A stretch of DNA of 64,000 nucleotides from Arthrobacter humicola. Its GTDB lineage: Bacteria; Actinomycetota; Actinomycetes; Actinomycetales; Micrococcaceae. Below the pieces are notes generated by a model. It saw only the letters and a program-made list of their open reading frames with translations, was not told where the DNA came from and did no database searches. Where the stretch lies: NCBI RefSeq assembly GCF_022803015.1, contig NZ_JAFKON010000012.1, positions 1-64,000 on the forward strand, in the 5' to 3' direction. Each line of letters opens with the position of its first letter. Positions within the stretch are counted from its first letter, which is position 1. The position numbers and the translations under genes are program-made. Positions 25,240 through 33,469 of the stretch are shown here, piece after piece.

Positions 25240-25689
25240 TTAAAGCCCCGGGCGCAGCCCGATCGCTGCAAAGACGGGCGCCATCTGCCGGGAGGTCGGC
25301 AGTGACGCGATCACGATCCCGTCGAGTTCGCCGTAGAAGGCTTCGCGGGCTCGGGCCAGCGCGGCCCGGAGCCGGCATTCGGTGATGAGCGGGCACGTCC
25401 CGCCCGTGGCGACGCAGTCGGCCGGGTCTAAACGGGTGTCGAGTTGCCGCAGCAGCTGGCCGACCGTTGCGGTCCGGCCGGCGCTGCTCAGCCGGGATCC
25501 GCCGTTGCGGCCGCGTTCGACGTCGATCAGGCCCAGTGCGCGCAGCTTCGCCATCGCCTTGCTGACGTGGTTGTACGGCGTGCCGACGGCGTCGGCGATG
25601 CTCTGGGTGGTCAGGAGCCCGCCGTCCGGAACGGCCGCGAGCACCAGCAAAGCGCGAAGGCTCACATCGGCGAACGCATTGATCTTCAT
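25240..25689 (-). CDS. nsrR: NsrR, Rrf2-family NO-sensing repressor
   Basis: 149 aa. Winged helix at about 1-65 (TTQSIADAVGTPYNHVSKAMAKLRALGLI and the wing ERGRNGGSRL). Three cluster-binding cysteines, Cys92, Cys99 and Cys105, are spaced CX6CX5C as in NsrR. NO destroys the Fe-S cluster and releases DNA. The operator candidate in front of hmp supports the call over IscR or RsrR. It is followed on the same strand by the phosphoesterase pseudogene and then hmp. The 190-bp gap 25048-25239 holds no gene. Confidence 0.92.
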   Translation of the reverse strand: MKINAFADVSLRALLVLAAVPDGGLLTTQSIADAVGTPYNHVSKAMAKLRALGLIDVERGRNGGSRLSSAGRTATVGQLLRQLDTRLDPADCVATGGTCPLITECRLRAALARAREAFYGELDGIVIASLPTSRQMAPVFAAIGLRPGL

Positions 25690-25709
25690 ATCCCCAGCCT
25701 AAGGGCGGT

Positions 25710-26195
25710 CTAGTCCACCCAGACGGCGGGCTCGTTGGTATCGGCGGCCAGCTGGCCGAATTCGAGTTCGTGCGTCCCGGCGTTCGCGGCGTAGGGCAGT
25801 ACGGCGGCGAAGAGAGAGCCGTCCTGGTGCTCTGCCGCGACGTGGATGGCGTCCGAGTCTTCCTCGAGCAGCGTGATGTCGCAGACGACGGCGGCGGCCC
25901 GGAACTCCTCCCGGTGCTGCCGGAGCAACTCGTGGAGGTCCCGGATCATGGCGTCCGCGTCGAAGTCGGCGTCCGATCCGTCGCTCGCGTCCGCGGGTGT
26001 GACTGCCACCAGCCGGACTTCGCCGTCGTTCTGCACCACCAGGGCGAAGGGCAGGAAGCCGCCGTTGCGTTCCAGCTGCTCCTGCGCGGCACCGACGCCG
26101 GTGCCGAGCAGGTTCTCCAGGTCCGTGGCGCTGGCGTCCGGCACGGACTCGCGCCAGGATCCGGTGTTGTCGGATTCTTCCGGGTGTACTGCCAC
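25710..26195 (-). CDS. Conserved protein of unknown function linked to manB
   Basis: 161 aa, GTG start two bases after the manB stop, so translationally coupled. It is acidic and soluble, with an alternating pattern (FLPFALVVQNDGEVRLVAV, then AVVCDITLLEEDSDAIHVAAEH) suggesting a single alpha/beta domain. No catalytic motif was recognised. Its strict coupling to phosphomannomutase suggests a role tied to that enzyme or its regulation, but no function is assigned. Confidence 0.8.
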   Translation of the reverse strand: MAVHPEESDNTGSWRESVPDASATDLENLLGTGVGAAQEQLERNGGFLPFALVVQNDGEVRLVAVTPADASDGSDADFDADAMIRDLHELLRQHREEFRAAAVVCDITLLEEDSDAIHVAAEHQDGSLFAAVLPYAANAGTHELEFGQLAADTNEPAVWVD

Positions 26196-26197
26196 CG

Positions 26198-27616
26198 CTA
26201 GCCCCGGACCAGCGCCAGGACGCGGTCGCGGACGCGTTCCATGGTGGCGGCGTCCGTGGCTTCAACGTTAAGGCGCAGGAACGGTTCGGTGTTGGACGGG
26301 CGCAGGTTGAACCAGTAGCTGCCGTCGGTGGCGATGAAGGTGCTGCCGTCGAGGTAGTCGACCTCGACGTCCTCGTCGTGGAAGTCCTCGCGGACCCGCT
26401 CGACCGCGGTGGCCTTGTCCTCGATTTCCGAGTTGATCTCGCCGGATGACCGGTACGGCTCGTATTCGCGGCCGAGTTCGGAGAGCGGGCCCTCCTGTTC
26501 GCCCAGGGCGGCGAGGACGTGCATGGCGGCCAGCATGCCCGTGTCGGCATTCCAGAAGTCGCGGAAGTAGAAGTGGGCCGAGTGTTCCCCGCCGAAGATG
26601 GCCCCTTCCGCGGCCATGACGGCCTTGATGAAGGAATGCCCCACGCGCGTGCGGACGGGCCGGCCGCCGTGGCGTTCGACGAGTTCGGGAACCGCGCGGG
26701 AGGTCAGCAGGTTGTGGATGACGGTGGGCGTGTCTTCACCGAGACCCTGGGCGCGGGCGATTTCGCGGCGGGCCACCATGCCGGTAATGGCCGACGGCGA
26801 GACAGGCTCGCCCTTCTCGTCGATCACGAAGCAGCGGTCGGCGTCGCCGTCGAAGGCCAGGCCGATGTCCGCGCCGTGTTCGACGACGGCGGCCTGCAGG
26901 TCGCGCAGGTTTTCCGGCTCCAGCGGGTTGGCCGGGTGGTTCGGGAAGGATCCGTCGAGCTCGAAGTACAGCGGCACGATCTCCAGCGGAAGCTTGGGCA
27001 GCAGGGCATCGCCAAGCACGGCCGGGGTGGTGAGACCGGCCATGCCGTTGCCGGCATCGACCACAACTTTCAGCGGCCGGGAACCGCGCAGGTCCACCAG
27101 GGACCGCAGGTACTCCGCGTAGCCCTTGAGGACGTCCTGCACGCCAATCAGGCCAGTGCTGCCGGCCGCGGGGATGGCGCCGGCGTTGAGGTATTCCTCG
27201 GCGCGGGCCTGGATTTCCATGAGCCCGGTTTCGGAGGAGATCGGCACGGCGCCGGCCTTGGCCATCTTGATGCCGTTGTATTCGGCCGGGTTGTGGCTCG
27301 CGGTGAACGTGGCGCCGGCGGCGTTGAGGGCCCCGCACGCGTAGTAGAGCTCGTCGGTGGAGATCAGGTCCAGCAGCTGGACGTTGGCGCCCCGGGTGGC
27401 TGCGCCGTTCGCGAAGGCTTTGGCGAACTCGGGGGAAGAGGGGCGCATGTCCCCGCCCACCAGCACGGTCTGCCCTGTGAGTTCCAGGACGTCGACGAAG
27501 GCGGCACCGACGGCTTCGACGATCTCCGCGGTGATGGATTGCCCCACGATTCCGCGCACATCGTAGGCCTTGAACGAGGTCGAGAGGTCAAAAGTCTTTG
27601 TCTTATCCGTATTCAC
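26198..27616 (-). CDS. manB: Phosphomannomutase/phosphoglucomutase
   Basis: 472 aa, GTG start. The alpha-D-phosphohexomutase domains are complete: the phosphoserine loop TASHNPAEYNG (about 102-112), the metal loop DGDADR (about 247-252), the sugar-specificity GEHSAHFYF (about 325), and the phosphate-binding RPSNTEPFLRLN near the end. It interconverts mannose-6-P and mannose-1-P, feeding GDP-mannose for cell-wall mannans and the polyprenyl-mannose pathway. A -10-like TAAGAT sits only about seven bases before the GTG, so the mRNA may be leaderless. It is divergent from recQ. Confidence 0.95.
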   Translation of the reverse strand: MNTDKTKTFDLSTSFKAYDVRGIVGQSITAEIVEAVGAAFVDVLELTGQTVLVGGDMRPSSPEFAKAFANGAATRGANVQLLDLISTDELYYACGALNAAGATFTASHNPAEYNGIKMAKAGAVPISSETGLMEIQARAEEYLNAGAIPAAGSTGLIGVQDVLKGYAEYLRSLVDLRGSRPLKVVVDAGNGMAGLTTPAVLGDALLPKLPLEIVPLYFELDGSFPNHPANPLEPENLRDLQAAVVEHGADIGLAFDGDADRCFVIDEKGEPVSPSAITGMVARREIARAQGLGEDTPTVIHNLLTSRAVPELVERHGGRPVRTRVGHSFIKAVMAAEGAIFGGEHSAHFYFRDFWNADTGMLAAMHVLAALGEQEGPLSELGREYEPYRSSGEINSEIEDKATAVERVREDFHDEDVEVDYLDGSTFIATDGSYWFNLRPSNTEPFLRLNVEATDAATMERVRDRVLALVRG

Positions 27617-27740
27617 GCGTCTTATCTTACGTTGCGGCCCTGACGCGCCGGCCTGTCCGCACCCTTGTCAACACACCTGGATTGTGCACATAGCGGGTAC
27701 CGGCTTCGTGGCTGTCGGAGGGGGCTGGGATACTGAAGCA

Positions 27741-29921
27741 ATGGCCAGTAACCAGAACGCCCTTTCCAGCACTGCCCTAGCCGGCACCACATCCTCTACC
27801 CGGGAACAGGCCCAGAACGTACTGCGGGAGCTCGTGGGCCATCCTGAAGCCGAGTTCCATGACGGCCAGTTCGAGGCCATTGAGGCCCTGGTCGACGGCG
27901 GCAGGCGGGCCCTGGTGGTGCAGCGCACCGGCTGGGGGAAGTCGGCCGTGTACTTTGTCGCCTCCCTGCTGTTGCGCCGCCGCGGCGCCGGGCCCACCCT
28001 GATCGTGTCCCCGCTCCTGGCCCTCATGCGGGACCAGGTCGCGGCCGCGGCGCGGGCCGGCGTGCGGGCGGTGGCGATCAACTCCGCCAACCAGCTGGAC
28101 TGGGACACTGTCCGCGAGCAGCTCGCCGCCGATGAAGTGGACGTCCTGCTGGTCTCGCCGGAACGACTCACCAACCCGTCCTTCCGGGAAAACCAGCTGC
28201 CCGAGCTCGTCCGCCGGACCGGGCTGCTGGTGATTGACGAGGCCCACTGCATCTCGGACTGGGGCCACGACTTCCGCCCCGACTACCGGCGCATCGCGGA
28301 CCTCATCACGCAGCTCCCGGACACGGTCCCGGTGCTCGCCACCACTGCCACGGCCAACTCCCGGGTGGTGCATGACATCGAGGAACAGCTCGGCAAGGAC
28401 GTGCTCACCATCCGTGGCGCCCTGGGCCGGGATTCGCTCCGGCTCGGTGTCCTGACCCTGCCCGATTCCCGCGAACGCCTCGGCTGGCTGCTGACCCACC
28501 TGCAGGATCTGCAGGGCAGCGGCATCATCTACACCCTCACCGTGTCCGCCGCCGAGGACACCGCCCGCCTCCTGGCCGAGGCGGGGCACGAGGTCCTCGC
28601 CTACACCGGCCGCACCGACCCCGCGGACCGGGAACGCGCCGAGCAGCTCCTGAAGGACAACCAGGTCAAGGCGCTCGTGGCCACCTCCGCCCTCGGCATG
28701 GGTTTCGACAAGCCGGACCTCGGCTTCGTCGTGCACCTGGGCGCGCCGTCGTCGCCGGTGGCCTACTACCAGCAGGTGGGCCGTGCCGGCCGTGGTGCGG
28801 CGAACGCCGACGTCCTGCTGCTGCCGGGATCCGAGGACCGCGACATCTGGCAGTACTTCGCCACGGCGTCCATGCCGTCCGAGGAGAAGGCTGCCGCGGT
28901 CCTGACGGCCCTCGCCGAGGCAGGCACGGCGGTGTCCACGGTGGCACTCGAGGCCCGGGTGGACCTCCGCCGCACCCCGCTGGAGCTGCTGCTGAAAGTC
29001 CTGGCCGTGGACGGCGCCGTCGAACGCGTCGGCGGCGGCTGGCGTTCCACGGGACAGCCGTGGAACTACGACGCCGAGCGGTACGGCCGGATCGCCGAGG
29101 CCCGGGTGGATGAACAGGACTCGATGGTCATCTACCAGGACACGGCCGGCTGCCGGATGGAATACATCACCTCGGTGCTGGACGATGAAACGGCCCGCGC
29201 CTGCGGCCGCTGCGACAACTGCGCGGGCCGCTGGTTCCGCGCCGACATCGCCGAGGACGCCACGGAGACCGCCGGGCAGACCCTGCGCCGGGCCGGCGTC
29301 GCCCTGGAACCGCGGCTGCAGTGGCCCAGCGGCATGGACCGCCTGGGCGTGCCGGTTAAGGGCAAGATCAAGCCGGATGAGGCCCTCGCGGACGGCCGGG
29401 TGCTGGCGCGCCTGACGGACCTTGGCTGGGGCGGGGCCCTGCGGGAGGCCTTCGCCGCCGGTGCGCCCGACCGGCCCGTGGACCCGGGCATGCTGCAGGC
29501 CTGCGTCCAGGTGCTCCGGGAGTGGGGCACCGGAGATGCCCGGACCGCTGGCTGGAGCGGGGCCGGCCGGCCTGCCGCGATCATCAGCCTGCCCTCCCGC
29601 GGGAAGCCGTTGCTGGTGGATTCCCTGGCCCGCGGGATCTCGGAGATCGGCCGCATCCCGTATCTGGGCCAGCTGCAGCTCAATCACGGCGGACCCACCG
29701 GCGGCCGCGGCGGGAACAGCGCCTACCGGCTCGCCGGCGTCTGGGACCGCCTGGTGGTGGGACCGGAGCTGGAGGAGGCCCTGGCCGGAATCCGTGGCCA
29801 GAGCGTCATGCTGGTGGACGACCTCGTGGACAGCCGCTGGACCCTGACCGTCTCCGGGCGGGCCCTCAGGCTCGCGGGCGCCGGCGCCGTTCTGCCGCTG
29901 GTGCTGGGCCAGGCCGGCTGA
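27741..29921 (+). CDS. recQ: RecQ-family DNA helicase with C-terminal phosphoribosyltransferase-like domain
   Basis: 726 aa from ATG 27741. RecA1: Walker A QRTGWGKSAV (61-70) and the DEAH box VIDEAHCISDWGHDFRP (164-180). RecA2: ATSALGMGFDKPD (314-326) and QQVGRAGRG (344-352). The RecQ zinc motif is exact, with Cys471-X16-Cys-X2-Cys-X2-Cys494. After a linker, residues about 605-722 resemble a PRTase: LVDSLARGISEIGRIP, then the PRPP-loop-like SVMLVDDLVDSRWTL (688-702). Typical bacterial RecQ ends instead in RQC-HRDC. ATP-driven 3'-5' unwinding in DNA repair is the family role. The fused domain may bind nucleotides or PRPP. The 3' end overlaps the convergent MFS gene by 56 bases. Confidence 0.9.
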   Translation: MASNQNALSSTALAGTTSSTREQAQNVLRELVGHPEAEFHDGQFEAIEALVDGGRRALVVQRTGWGKSAVYFVASLLLRRRGAGPTLIVSPLLALMRDQVAAAARAGVRAVAINSANQLDWDTVREQLAADEVDVLLVSPERLTNPSFRENQLPELVRRTGLLVIDEAHCISDWGHDFRPDYRRIADLITQLPDTVPVLATTATANSRVVHDIEEQLGKDVLTIRGALGRDSLRLGVLTLPDSRERLGWLLTHLQDLQGSGIIYTLTVSAAEDTARLLAEAGHEVLAYTGRTDPADRERAEQLLKDNQVKALVATSALGMGFDKPDLGFVVHLGAPSSPVAYYQQVGRAGRGAANADVLLLPGSEDRDIWQYFATASMPSEEKAAAVLTALAEAGTAVSTVALEARVDLRRTPLELLLKVLAVDGAVERVGGGWRSTGQPWNYDAERYGRIAEARVDEQDSMVIYQDTAGCRMEYITSVLDDETARACGRCDNCAGRWFRADIAEDATETAGQTLRRAGVALEPRLQWPSGMDRLGVPVKGKIKPDEALADGRVLARLTDLGWGGALREAFAAGAPDRPVDPGMLQACVQVLREWGTGDARTAGWSGAGRPAAIISLPSRGKPLLVDSLARGISEIGRIPYLGQLQLNHGGPTGGRGGNSAYRLAGVWDRLVVGPELEEALAGIRGQSVMLVDDLVDSRWTLTVSGRALRLAGAGAVLPLVLGQAG

Positions 29922-31365
29922 CCTCCGCACCGGCGTGGCGGGGGAGGACCAGGCTGTCCAGGGTGCTCAGGAGCATCAGGACAGCGATGGCCAGGAACGC
30001 CGCCCGGTACGGCGCCGCCGGATCACCGGCGACCCCGGGGGATCCCGCGCGGCTGCCTGCCTCGAAGACCCGCAGCAGGAGTGCCCCGACCGCGATCCCG
30101 GCCGCGGTGGCGAGCTGCACGAGCGTCGCGGAGACGGCGTTGGCGGACGGCAGCTGGGCCGGGACGACGTCGGCGTACTGCACGGACGCGTAGGCCGAGA
30201 ATCCGATCGAGCGGAACGCCCCGCTGGCCACGAGCACCGCGACAATCAGCGGTTCCGGCGTGCCGGCGTCGAGCAGCGCGCACAGCGCGAAAGTGGCTGC
30301 GGAGGCCAGAGACGCGAACACCAGTACGGGCTTGAACCCGAAACGCCGGATCAGGGGCGTCGTGGCGGGCTTGATCCCGATGTTCCCCACGAACACGGCC
30401 GACACCATCGCCCCGGCGCGCAGCGGGTCCCAGCCGAAACCGACCTGGAACATCAGCGGCAGCAGGAACGGCACCGCGCTGATGGTCAGGCGGTACACGA
30501 AGCCTCCCGTCGCCGTCGCGCGGAACGTCCGCGTGCCGAAGACGGACAGATTGAACAGCGGCGTGCTGGTCCGACGCATCCAGGCCGCGGCGGCGGCCAG
30601 GAACAGCAGGCCCGCAGCGATCGCCGCGGCCGCCAGCAGTCCGGCGTCCCGGCCGCCCATCAATTCCAGGCCGACCAGCAGGGATCCCACCCCGAGCGTG
30701 GTCAGGACCAGTCCGAGCCAGTCCAGGCGCCGCGTGCTGTCGCCGCGGACTGGGGGTACCAGGCGCAGCGCGGCCAGGAAGGCCGCCAGGCCCAGGGGGA
30801 GGTTGACCAGGAAGATCCAGTGCCAGGACAGGTAGGTCGTCAGCGCTCCGCCCACCAGCGGGGCGAGGACCGGGGCCAGCAGCCCGGGCCACACGAGGAA
30901 GGCCGTCGCGCGCAGCAGATCCTTCTTCGGGGTGCCGCGGAGCACCACCAGCGTGCCCACCGGGACCATCATGGCGCCGCCGGCACCCTGCAGGACACGG
31001 CTCAGCGTGAGCATGGTCAGGTCCTGGCTGAGCGCGCAGAGCAGTGACGCGGCCGTGAAGATGGCGATGGCGAGGCAGAACACCCGGCGGGCACCGAGCC
31101 GCTCCGCGAGCCAGCCGCTGAGCGGGATGCCCATCGCCACCGTCATCAGGTAGGCGGTCATGGTGATGTTCACGTCGGCGGCAGGCACCGCGAAATCGGC
31201 GGCGATACTGGGTATGGCGGTGGTCAGGACGGTCCCGTCGAGGAATTCCATGAAGAACGTCGCGGACACCAGCAGGGCCAGCCGCGGGCTCCAGCTGCCC
31301 CCGGCCGGGTCCGCGCCGCGCGGGAAGGCGTTCATGCGCGTGTCCCCATGGTCCGGTTCACCCAT
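29866..31365 (-). CDS. DHA2-family MFS drug/metabolite efflux transporter
   Basis: 499 aa with about 14 membrane segments. Family motifs: FMEFLDGTVLTTAIPSIA in TM1 (motif D1 type), GWLAERLGARRVF (motif A), and LQGAGGAMMVPVG (motif C region). Proton-driven export is the expected role; the substrate is unknown. A shorter start at Met11 (31335) is possible. The start region is the fourth copy of a 17-bp tandem repeat. The 3' end overlaps recQ tail-to-tail by 56 bases, so its Arg/Pro-rich C-terminus is encoded antisense to the PRTase end. Confidence 0.9.
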   Translation of the reverse strand: MGEPDHGDTRMNAFPRGADPAGGSWSPRLALLVSATFFMEFLDGTVLTTAIPSIAADFAVPAADVNITMTAYLMTVAMGIPLSGWLAERLGARRVFCLAIAIFTAASLLCALSQDLTMLTLSRVLQGAGGAMMVPVGTLVVLRGTPKKDLLRATAFLVWPGLLAPVLAPLVGGALTTYLSWHWIFLVNLPLGLAAFLAALRLVPPVRGDSTRRLDWLGLVLTTLGVGSLLVGLELMGGRDAGLLAAAAIAAGLLFLAAAAAWMRRTSTPLFNLSVFGTRTFRATATGGFVYRLTISAVPFLLPLMFQVGFGWDPLRAGAMVSAVFVGNIGIKPATTPLIRRFGFKPVLVFASLASAATFALCALLDAGTPEPLIVAVLVASGAFRSIGFSAYASVQYADVVPAQLPSANAVSATLVQLATAAGIAVGALLLRVFEAGSRAGSPGVAGDPAAPYRAAFLAIAVLMLLSTLDSLVLPRHAGAEVSRPGPAPAAERRRRPRA

Positions 31366-31416
31366 AGCGCCGGCTCATCCATTGCACTGATTCACCCATT
31401 GCACTGGTTCACCCAT
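31349..31416 (-). repeat. Four degenerate 17-bp tandem repeats, each starting with ATG
   Basis: On the minus strand the units read ATGGGTGAACCAGTGCA, ATGGGTGAATCAGTGCA, ATGGATGAGCCGGCGCT and ATGGGTGAACCGGACCA. They run from the stop of the dehydrogenase gene (inside copy 1) into the MFS start (copy 4). Because 17 is not a multiple of three, the successive ATGs lie in different frames. Confidence 0.85.
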
Positions 31417-33061
31417 GGCTCAGGGGTGGTTCCGATTCCAGCACGGCCATGGCGGCGTTGTGTCCGCCGATCGCACTGACGGCGCCGCCGCGGCGGGCAC
31501 CGGAGCCGCAGAGCAGGATCTGCGGATCGTCCGTGGACACGCCCCAGCGGCGCGCCGGTGTGTCCAGCGGTTCGCCGTCCTCCACGAACGGCCAGTCGAG
31601 GCCGCCGTGGAAGATATTGCCGCGGGGCATCCCGACGGCGCGTTCAATGTCCAGGGTGGTCTTGGTTTCGATGCAGGGCCGCCCGTCCGGACCGGTCAGG
31701 AGCAGATCCTCGACGGGCTCGGCCAGGACGGAGTTCAGGGAGGCCAGGACGGCCGCCTGCAGTTCGGCGCGGCGGTCCTCATTGTTCTCCGCCGTGACCA
31801 GCCGGTCCGGGACGTGCAGGCCAAAGACGGTCAGCGTCTGGGCGCCGGCGGCCTGCAGTTCCGGGGACAGGATGCTGGGGTCGGTCAGCGAGTGGCAGTA
31901 GATTTCGCACGGCAGCGGCGAGGGCACGGATCCGGCCGCGGCGGTGCTGTAGGCGGCGTCAAGCTGGGACCAGGTCTCGTTGATGTGGAACGTCCCGCCG
32001 AACGCGGCCTCGGGGCTCACGGAACCGTCCAGCAGCCGGGGGAGGCGTTTGAGCAGCAGGTTGACCTTGACCTGCGCGCCCTCGCGGCGGTGGTTCGGGT
32101 TGGTGGCGGCGACCGGTGAAATGCCAAGGGCGCCGGCAGGGGCGCCGGCGGCGGCGGCAGGCAGGCCGCGCAGTCGGTCCAGGACGGCCGGCGCCACATT
32201 GGACAGCACCCACCGGGCAGTTGCCGAGTGGCCCTGCCCGCCGTGGCGGTAGTCCACGCCGCCGCCGGGCCGGACGGCGGTGACGTCCGCGGAGGTGAGG
32301 ATGGTCGCGCCGGCGTCGCGCGCGGCTCGCTCCAGTTCGCCGGAGACCGCGCCCATGCCGCCGACCGGCACGTCCCAGTCCCCCGTCCCGCCGCCGATCA
32401 GGTGGTAGAGGAAGCAGATGTTTTGCTGCAGGTCCTCATCTTCAGCCCGGGCGAAGGTACCGATCAGCGCATCCGTCAGGACCACACCGCGGACCAGGTC
32501 GCTGCCCAGCTCCCGGCGGATCGCCTGCCCGATGGGATGTTCGATCATGGCCTCCCACGCCGCGTCGGCCCCGGCCCTGGCGGCGAGGGCCCGGGCGTCG
32601 GACCGCGCCAGCAGCGGCGCGGTCATTGTGGGCCAGAGCGCCTCCGTGAGCTGCCGGCACGCGGCGTAGAACGCGGTGAAGGCGCCGAACTCGCCATCGG
32701 GAGCGCCGACGGCGGCGAACGACGCGGCCGTGGCGGCCTCGTCCCCGTTGTCCACCAGCAGGGCCCGGCTGCCGTCTGCGGGGTCCGGGGTGTAGGAGGA
32801 ATAGCGCCGTCGTGCCAGCGTGATGCGCAGGCCGAGGTCGTCGATGATCTGCCGGGGCAGGAGGCTGACGAGGTACGAATAGCGCGAGAGGCGGGCGTCG
32901 ACGCCGTCGAACGCGTTCGCGGATACCGCAGCGCCGCCGGCGTGTTCCAGCTTTTCCAGGACCAGGACGTCCCGCCCGGCCTTGGCCAGGTACGCGGCCG
33001 CGGCCAGCCCGTTGTGTCCGCCGCCGACGATGATGGCGTCAAATTCCGTGTCGCTCGACAT
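31409..33061 (-). CDS. Phytoene-desaturase-fold FAD-dependent oxidoreductase (PYROXD2-like)
   Basis: 550 aa from ATG 33061 (MSSDTEFDAIIVGGGHNGLAA). N-terminal dinucleotide fold FDAIIVGGGHNGLAAAAYLAKAGRDVLVLE and the downstream GGAAVSANAFDG typical of the CrtI/PYROXD2 family. The C-terminal FAD motif reads LLCGSGARRGGAVSAIGGHNAAMAVL. No carotenoid genes lie nearby, so carotenoid desaturation is not implied. The substrate is unknown. It precedes the MFS pump on the same strand and may be co-transcribed with it through the ATG-repeat junction. Confidence 0.88.
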   Translation of the reverse strand: MSSDTEFDAIIVGGGHNGLAAAAYLAKAGRDVLVLEKLEHAGGAAVSANAFDGVDARLSRYSYLVSLLPRQIIDDLGLRITLARRRYSSYTPDPADGSRALLVDNGDEAATAASFAAVGAPDGEFGAFTAFYAACRQLTEALWPTMTAPLLARSDARALAARAGADAAWEAMIEHPIGQAIRRELGSDLVRGVVLTDALIGTFARAEDEDLQQNICFLYHLIGGGTGDWDVPVGGMGAVSGELERAARDAGATILTSADVTAVRPGGGVDYRHGGQGHSATARWVLSNVAPAVLDRLRGLPAAAAGAPAGALGISPVAATNPNHRREGAQVKVNLLLKRLPRLLDGSVSPEAAFGGTFHINETWSQLDAAYSTAAAGSVPSPLPCEIYCHSLTDPSILSPELQAAGAQTLTVFGLHVPDRLVTAENNEDRRAELQAAVLASLNSVLAEPVEDLLLTGPDGRPCIETKTTLDIERAVGMPRGNIFHGGLDWPFVEDGEPLDTPARRWGVSTDDPQILLCGSGARRGGAVSAIGGHNAAMAVLESEPPLSHG

Positions 33062-33204
33062 GGGCCTATCCTGCCATCCGGATCCGCCGCCGGGCGTGAG
33101 GCGTCCGGCCACCGGACGGGCCGGGGCGGGGGACGTGACTGCTGGGGGCAGACCAGCGCGAATGAACGACGTCGATCCGCCCTGATCTGCCCGGGAACGC
33201 AAAA

Positions 33205-33228
33205 GGCCCCGGTCCGAGGACCGGGGCC
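33205..33228 (-). terminator. Terminator of tRNA-Ser(GCU)
   Basis: GGCCCCGGTC and GACCGGGGCC form a stem closing a CGAG loop. On the minus strand UUUUGCG follows. Confidence 0.85.
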
Positions 33229-33233
33229 AAACG

Positions 33234-33321
33234 CGGAGACGGGGGGATTTGAACCCCCGGTGGAGTTGTGCCCCACACTTCATTAGCAGTGAAGCCCATT
33301 CGGCCGCTCTGGCACGTCTCC
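33234..33321 (-). tRNA. tRNA-Ser(GCU)
   Basis: Class II tRNA, 88 nt, CCA not encoded. Acceptor GGAGACG pairs with CGUCUCC, anticodon stem CUUCA/UGAAG with loop CUGCUAA (anticodon GCU), a long variable arm GUGGGGC...ACUCCAC and T loop UUCAAAU. It reads AGU/AGC serine codons. Confidence 0.97.
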
Positions 33322-33469
33322 AATTGCTAATAACTAGCCAACCAAGGATACGCAGAAGGTGCCACGCAGTGCAAAACGGCCCGCTCCAGAGCAACGCGGG
33401 GTCAGATCCGGCCCATGCGGGGCCCTCCGGATGGGCACTAAGTGACTCCGCGTTGCTTGGGTGCGGGCC

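Noticed and set aside
27777..29930. 717-codon minus-strand frame
   Set aside because: Antisense shadow of recQ; His/Arg/Gln-rich, no motifs.
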